Source: Congregibacter brevis (lineage in GTDB: Bacteria; Pseudomonadota; Gammaproteobacteria; Pseudomonadales; Halieaceae). Taken from it: a DNA stretch of 64,000 nt. Shown here piece by piece: positions 61,043 to 64,000 of this stretch. Location: positions 124,001 through 188,000 of the forward strand of contig NZ_CP136865.1 in the NCBI RefSeq assembly GCF_045689245.1. The letters are read 5' to 3'. Positions within the stretch are counted from its first letter, which is position 1. The number at the start of each line of letters is the position of its first letter. A program made the position numbers and the translations under genes. Under the pieces are notes generated by a model that worked only from the letters and a program-made list of their open reading frames with translations, was not told the DNA's origin and did not search any database.

Positions 61043-63301
61043 ATGCCCGTATTTAGCTCTCAAGATCTTAGCTCCCTGCCCTCCTCGCCATCGACAGCGC
61101 AGTACGTATCACGCAAGCCCAAAGTCACATCATCGGCGATCGCACGATCAAGCGTTTTTTTGCTCCCCCTACTCGTGCTTGGTGGCTGCAACAACCAAAG
61201 TGAACCTGCAGCAGTCGTGCCGGCTGAAGCACCCCAAGAGAGCTTTGCTGATGTCACTACCCAGCGAATCATTGATACCCGGGCAAGTGACGAGTGGCTC
61301 ACCTATGGCGGCAGTTATGACGAGCAGCGACATTCATCACTGACCGACATTAATCGCGAGAGCGTTGCGGACTTAGGCGTCGCCTGGACCTACGAACTTA
61401 AAACCAATCGCGGCGTTGAAGCGACCCCTATCGTGGTCGATGGGGTCATGTATGTGACCTCCGCCTGGTCCTTTGTTTACGCCTTGGACGCAGAAACCGG
61501 AGAAGAGCTTTGGACCTATGATCCCGAGGTCGATAAGGCGGTGGGTGTCAATGCCTGCTGTGACGTGGTGAACCGTGGTGTCGCCGTCTACGAAGGGCAG
61601 GTCTTTGTCGGCATAATCGACGGGCGTCTTGAAGCGCTGGATGCAAAAACCGGCGAGCGCAATTGGAGCATCGTCACTGTCGATCAGTCCAAGCCCTACA
61701 CGATCACGGGAGCCCCGCGTGTTGTGGACGGTAAAGTTCTGATCGGTAATGGCGGCGCCGAGATGGGCGTGCGGGGTTACCTGAGTGCTTACGATGCTAA
61801 ATCCGGCGAGAAAATCTGGCGCTTCTACACCGTACCAAACCCCAATAAAGAGCCGGATAACGAAATCTCGGACGAGGTGTTTGCCAAGTTTGCCAATGAC
61901 AGCTGGGGAGACGAAGGTCACTGGGTAAGCGATGGTGGCGGCGGCACTGTGTGGGACTCCATCGTTTATGACGAGGTCAACGATCAGATCATCTTTGGTG
62001 TGGGCAACGGCTCGCCCTGGAACCGCGACTTCCGCGATCCCTCTGGGGGCGACAACTTGTTCCTGTCATCGATTGTTGCTGTCGATGCAGAGACCGGCCG
62101 TTACCGCTGGCACTTTCAAACCACCCCGGGCGACAACTGGGATTACACCGCAACGCAATCAATCATTCTGGCCGACTTACCCTTGGGTGATGACGGCGCC
62201 GATCTGCGCGTGGCCATGCAGGCGCCGAAGAACGGCTTCTTTTATGTCGTTAACGCCGAAACCGGACAGTTCATTTCTGGCAGCGCTTTTGGTCCAGTTA
62301 CCTGGGCAGAGGGACTGACTGAAGCCGGTCGTCCTATCGAAGCTGAAGGTGCGCGCTACGGTGCAGCGCCCGTGGTGCTTCTGCCGGGGCCATTGGGTGC
62401 GCACAACTGGCACCCCATGGCTTTTAACCCCACCGAGGATCTGGCCTATATCCCTGCGCAGGAGATTCCTCAGGCCTACGCTGCGGATGCGCGCTACGCG
62501 AACAATACCACCGGCTGGAACACCGGCTCTGATTTCGCCGCCTTGGTACCCGCCGAGATCAGATCTACCGATATTAAAGCGGCCAGGAGTACACTCAAGG
62601 GGCGCCTCATTGCGTGGGATCCTAAAACACAACAGCCCCGATGGAGCGTAGAGCACCCCAATGCCTGGAACGGTGGCGTACTGTCTACAGCGGGAGGACT
62701 GGTCTTTCAGGCACGCCTGGACGGAGAATTCTTTGCCTACGACGCGGCAACGGGTGAGGAACTCTGGTCCTACAACCTGCAATCGGGCGCCAACGCCGGG
62801 CCCGGCACCTACTCCATCGATGACACGCAGTATCTGGCAATCACTACCGGATGGGGCTCGGCCTTTGGACTGGCCGCTGGCTACGCCTTTGACGATGCAG
62901 TCACAACCAAACTCGGCAAAGTCGTCGTCTTCAAGCTCGGAGGCACAGGCGAAATACCAGTACCCGATCTCCCTGTCGTTAACCGCATGACCACAGCTGC
63001 TGCTTTCGGCGATGAGGAAACCATCAACGAAGGATTGGTACATTACTCGCGCAATTGCCTTGTTTGCCACGGCCCCTTCGCTATCGGCTCCGGGGTTTTG
63101 CCTGATTTGCGCTGGTCACCCATCACTGCGAATGCCGAAGCCTGGAAGAGCGTGGTGTATGACGGGATCCTAGCCCAGAACGGCATGGTGTCTTTTGCAG
63201 ACCATCTTAGCGAAGAAGAGATTGAATCGATTCGCGCCTATGTCATCTTGCAAGCGCGCAATGATATGGCGGAGCGTGAGGTCGCAACTGCGACCGAATA
63301 A
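61043..63301 (+). CDS. PQQ-dependent quinohemoprotein alcohol dehydrogenase, lipoprotein
   Basis: 752 residues. Lipobox LGGC at about C50 follows a long N-terminus, so it is probably a lipoprotein. The eight-bladed PQQ domain shows VNACCDVVNRG (the adjacent Cys pair near PQQ), a tryptophan-docking pattern in blades (GEELWTYDP, GEKIWRFYT, GELWSYNL-type) and DSWGDEGHWVSDGGGG. The C-terminal cytochrome c domain has CLVCH at 672-676. This is a type II quinohemoprotein alcohol dehydrogenase; it oxidises alcohols in the periplasm and passes electrons to the respiratory chain. PQQ synthesis genes are not in the window. Two genes follow on the same strand (SnoaL-like, SDR). Confidence 0.92.
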   Translation: MPVFSSQDLSSLPSSPSTAQYVSRKPKVTSSAIARSSVFLLPLLVLGGCNNQSEPAAVVPAEAPQESFADVTTQRIIDTRASDEWLTYGGSYDEQRHSSLTDINRESVADLGVAWTYELKTNRGVEATPIVVDGVMYVTSAWSFVYALDAETGEELWTYDPEVDKAVGVNACCDVVNRGVAVYEGQVFVGIIDGRLEALDAKTGERNWSIVTVDQSKPYTITGAPRVVDGKVLIGNGGAEMGVRGYLSAYDAKSGEKIWRFYTVPNPNKEPDNEISDEVFAKFANDSWGDEGHWVSDGGGGTVWDSIVYDEVNDQIIFGVGNGSPWNRDFRDPSGGDNLFLSSIVAVDAETGRYRWHFQTTPGDNWDYTATQSIILADLPLGDDGADLRVAMQAPKNGFFYVVNAETGQFISGSAFGPVTWAEGLTEAGRPIEAEGARYGAAPVVLLPGPLGAHNWHPMAFNPTEDLAYIPAQEIPQAYAADARYANNTTGWNTGSDFAALVPAEIRSTDIKAARSTLKGRLIAWDPKTQQPRWSVEHPNAWNGGVLSTAGGLVFQARLDGEFFAYDAATGEELWSYNLQSGANAGPGTYSIDDTQYLAITTGWGSAFGLAAGYAFDDAVTTKLGKVVVFKLGGTGEIPVPDLPVVNRMTTAAAFGDEETINEGLVHYSRNCLVCHGPFAIGSGVLPDLRWSPITANAEAWKSVVYDGILAQNGMVSFADHLSEEEIESIRAYVILQARNDMAEREVATATE

Positions 63302-63337
63302 GACAGCTACCGACTATTACTTTGCCGCGAGGGCAAC

Positions 63338-63712
63338 ATGAACAACCTTGAAATATGCGAGGCGCTTTTTAGTGCCTTTCAAGATGGTGATGAAGAGAAG
63401 GTTCGATCCTTGTGCGCGCCGGACCTGCAAGGCTGGCAAAACGATAATCCGCCGATGACTCTCGATAAGTTAGTGAGGTTTTCAATGGCGGTAGTCGATG
63501 TTGTCGATAACTTTCGCTATGAAGAGGCCAAACGCTCGGCAACAACCACGGGGTTCGTCGAAGAACACAGCGTTCGTGGAACACTTCCCGATGGTAGCGA
63601 GCTGGACATGCGTATCTGTGTGGTTGCGGATGTTCAAAATGGCAAAGTGCAGGAGCTGCGCGAGTATCTTGACGCTAACGCAGCGTCCGGCTTGATAAAA
63701 GCATTGTCCTGA
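63338..63712 (+). CDS. SnoaL-like (NTF2-fold) protein
   Basis: 124 residues. SnoaL/ketosteroid isomerase-like layout: helix ICEALFSAFQDGDEEKVRSL, APDLQGW, then beta strands ending with VQELREYLD. No signal peptide. These folds bind small hydrophobic molecules or act as isomerases or cyclases; the active residues cannot be assigned. It lies 36 bp after the PQQ dehydrogenase stop and 45 bp before the SDR start, all on the same strand. Confidence 0.8.
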   Translation: MNNLEICEALFSAFQDGDEEKVRSLCAPDLQGWQNDNPPMTLDKLVRFSMAVVDVVDNFRYEEAKRSATTTGFVEEHSVRGTLPDGSELDMRICVVADVQNGKVQELREYLDANAASGLIKALS

Positions 63713-63757
63713 CTCCAATTCAACGGGTCCGGACTACACTCTGAGGAGCAGTCAGCC

Positions 63758-64000
63758 ATGACCACCCCACAAACACCAATCGATTCCGGTTTCGACAGAA
63801 ACAGCACAGCCCTTGATGTGATCAGCGGCATCGATCTCTCGGGCAAACTGGCGGTGGTTACCGGCGGTTATTCGGGACTGGGGCTGGAGACAAGCCGCGC
63901 TCTGGCCACAGCGGGCGCAAAGGTGCTGGTACCGGCCAGGAGGCCGGAACATGCAAAGGCCGAACTGGCAGCGCTTGAAGATTTGCCCGGCGACATCGAA
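63758..64000 (+). CDS. Short-chain dehydrogenase/reductase, 3' end missing
   Basis: 81 residues are in the window; the gene runs off the right edge. The ATG at 63758 has GAGGAG about 11 nt upstream. The NAD(P)-binding motif VTGGYSGLGLETSRALA (TGxxxGxG) is intact and ends the first beta-alpha-beta unit with VLVPARR. The Arg pair after the second strand suggests NADP(H). It follows the PQQ alcohol dehydrogenase and SnoaL-like genes and may act on the same alcohols or ketones. Confidence 0.88.
   Translation, partial: MTTPQTPIDSGFDRNSTALDVISGIDLSGKLAVVTGGYSGLGLETSRALATAGAKVLVPARRPEHAKAELAALEDLPGDIE

Noticed and set aside
62177..63070. Minus-strand 297-residue frame opposite the PQQ dehydrogenase
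   Set aside because: Antisense to a gene with intact cofactor and heme motifs and lacking any domain of its own.

Overview
The window looks like chromosomal DNA of a marine, aerobic gammaproteobacterium. GC is moderate (mid-50s percent by eye), genes are tightly packed on both strands, and most products carry Sec, Tat or lipoprotein signals. The mix of a CYP153-type P450, Mo-hydroxylase, PQQ alcohol dehydrogenase, cis/trans fatty acid isomerase, periplasmic catalase-peroxidase, TonB receptor and many exported hydrolases would fit the OM60/NOR5 (Halieaceae) group or a relative. That placement is inference from gene content, not from a marker gene. I see no insertion sequence, prophage, CRISPR array or plasmid origin. 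One tRNA gene, tRNA-Arg(TCG), is present.

Layout. 1-2.9 kb: copper resistance, copA-copB facing a CsoR-type repressor across a near-palindromic operator. 2.9-11.7 kb: two beta-lactamase-fold serine hydrolases, a CoA-binding protein, a crotonase, and a sortilin/BNR-repeat protein followed by two small genes joined to it by TTGA stop/start overlaps. 11.7-14.8 kb: CYP153-like P450, [2Fe-2S] ferredoxin and a divergent AraC regulator with a 21-bp repeated box. 14.9-20.2 kb: a Tat-exported two-subunit molybdenum hydroxylase, two membrane proteins and a coiled-coil protein. 20.3-27.4 kb: tRNA-Arg, oligopeptidase A, an exported amidohydrolase, a tandem DUF4252 pair, a small membrane protein and a third beta-lactamase-fold hydrolase. 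27.5-32.9 kb: hydantoinase/oxoprolinase HyuA, DUF917 protein, NCS1 permease and SerA. 33-38.7 kb: a beta-lactamase/SnoaL fusion, a lipoprotein, exported KatG and a cupin. 38.7-45.9 kb: MddA-like methyltransferase, GFA-family protein, LysR regulator, Cti, a Wzz-like protein and an alpha/beta hydrolase. 45.9-57.8 kb: DsrE protein, TonB receptor, lipoprotein esterase, nitroreductase, DUF4097 lipoprotein, exported M20 amidohydrolase, TolB/TPR protein and an S9 peptidase. 57.9-64 kb: exported adenine deaminase-like protein, HupE/UreJ-like protein, quinohemoprotein alcohol dehydrogenase, SnoaL-like protein and the start of an SDR gene.

How the genes may work together. Three themes recur. (1) Oxidation of hydrophobic or alkane-type compounds: P450 plus ferredoxin, Mo-hydroxylase, PQQ alcohol dehydrogenase and crotonase. 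(2) Periplasmic scavenging of peptides, esters and cyclic amide or nitrogen compounds: S9 and M3 peptidases, four beta-lactamase-fold hydrolases, the HyuA/DUF917/permease set, the M20 amidohydrolase and two exported amidohydrolase-superfamily proteins. (3) Envelope and oxidative stress: copper export, periplasmic KatG and Cti. The less explained parts are the sortilin-gene trio, the DUF4252 pair, two short minisatellites (14-bp and 15-bp units) beside genes, and several intergenic inverted repeats.
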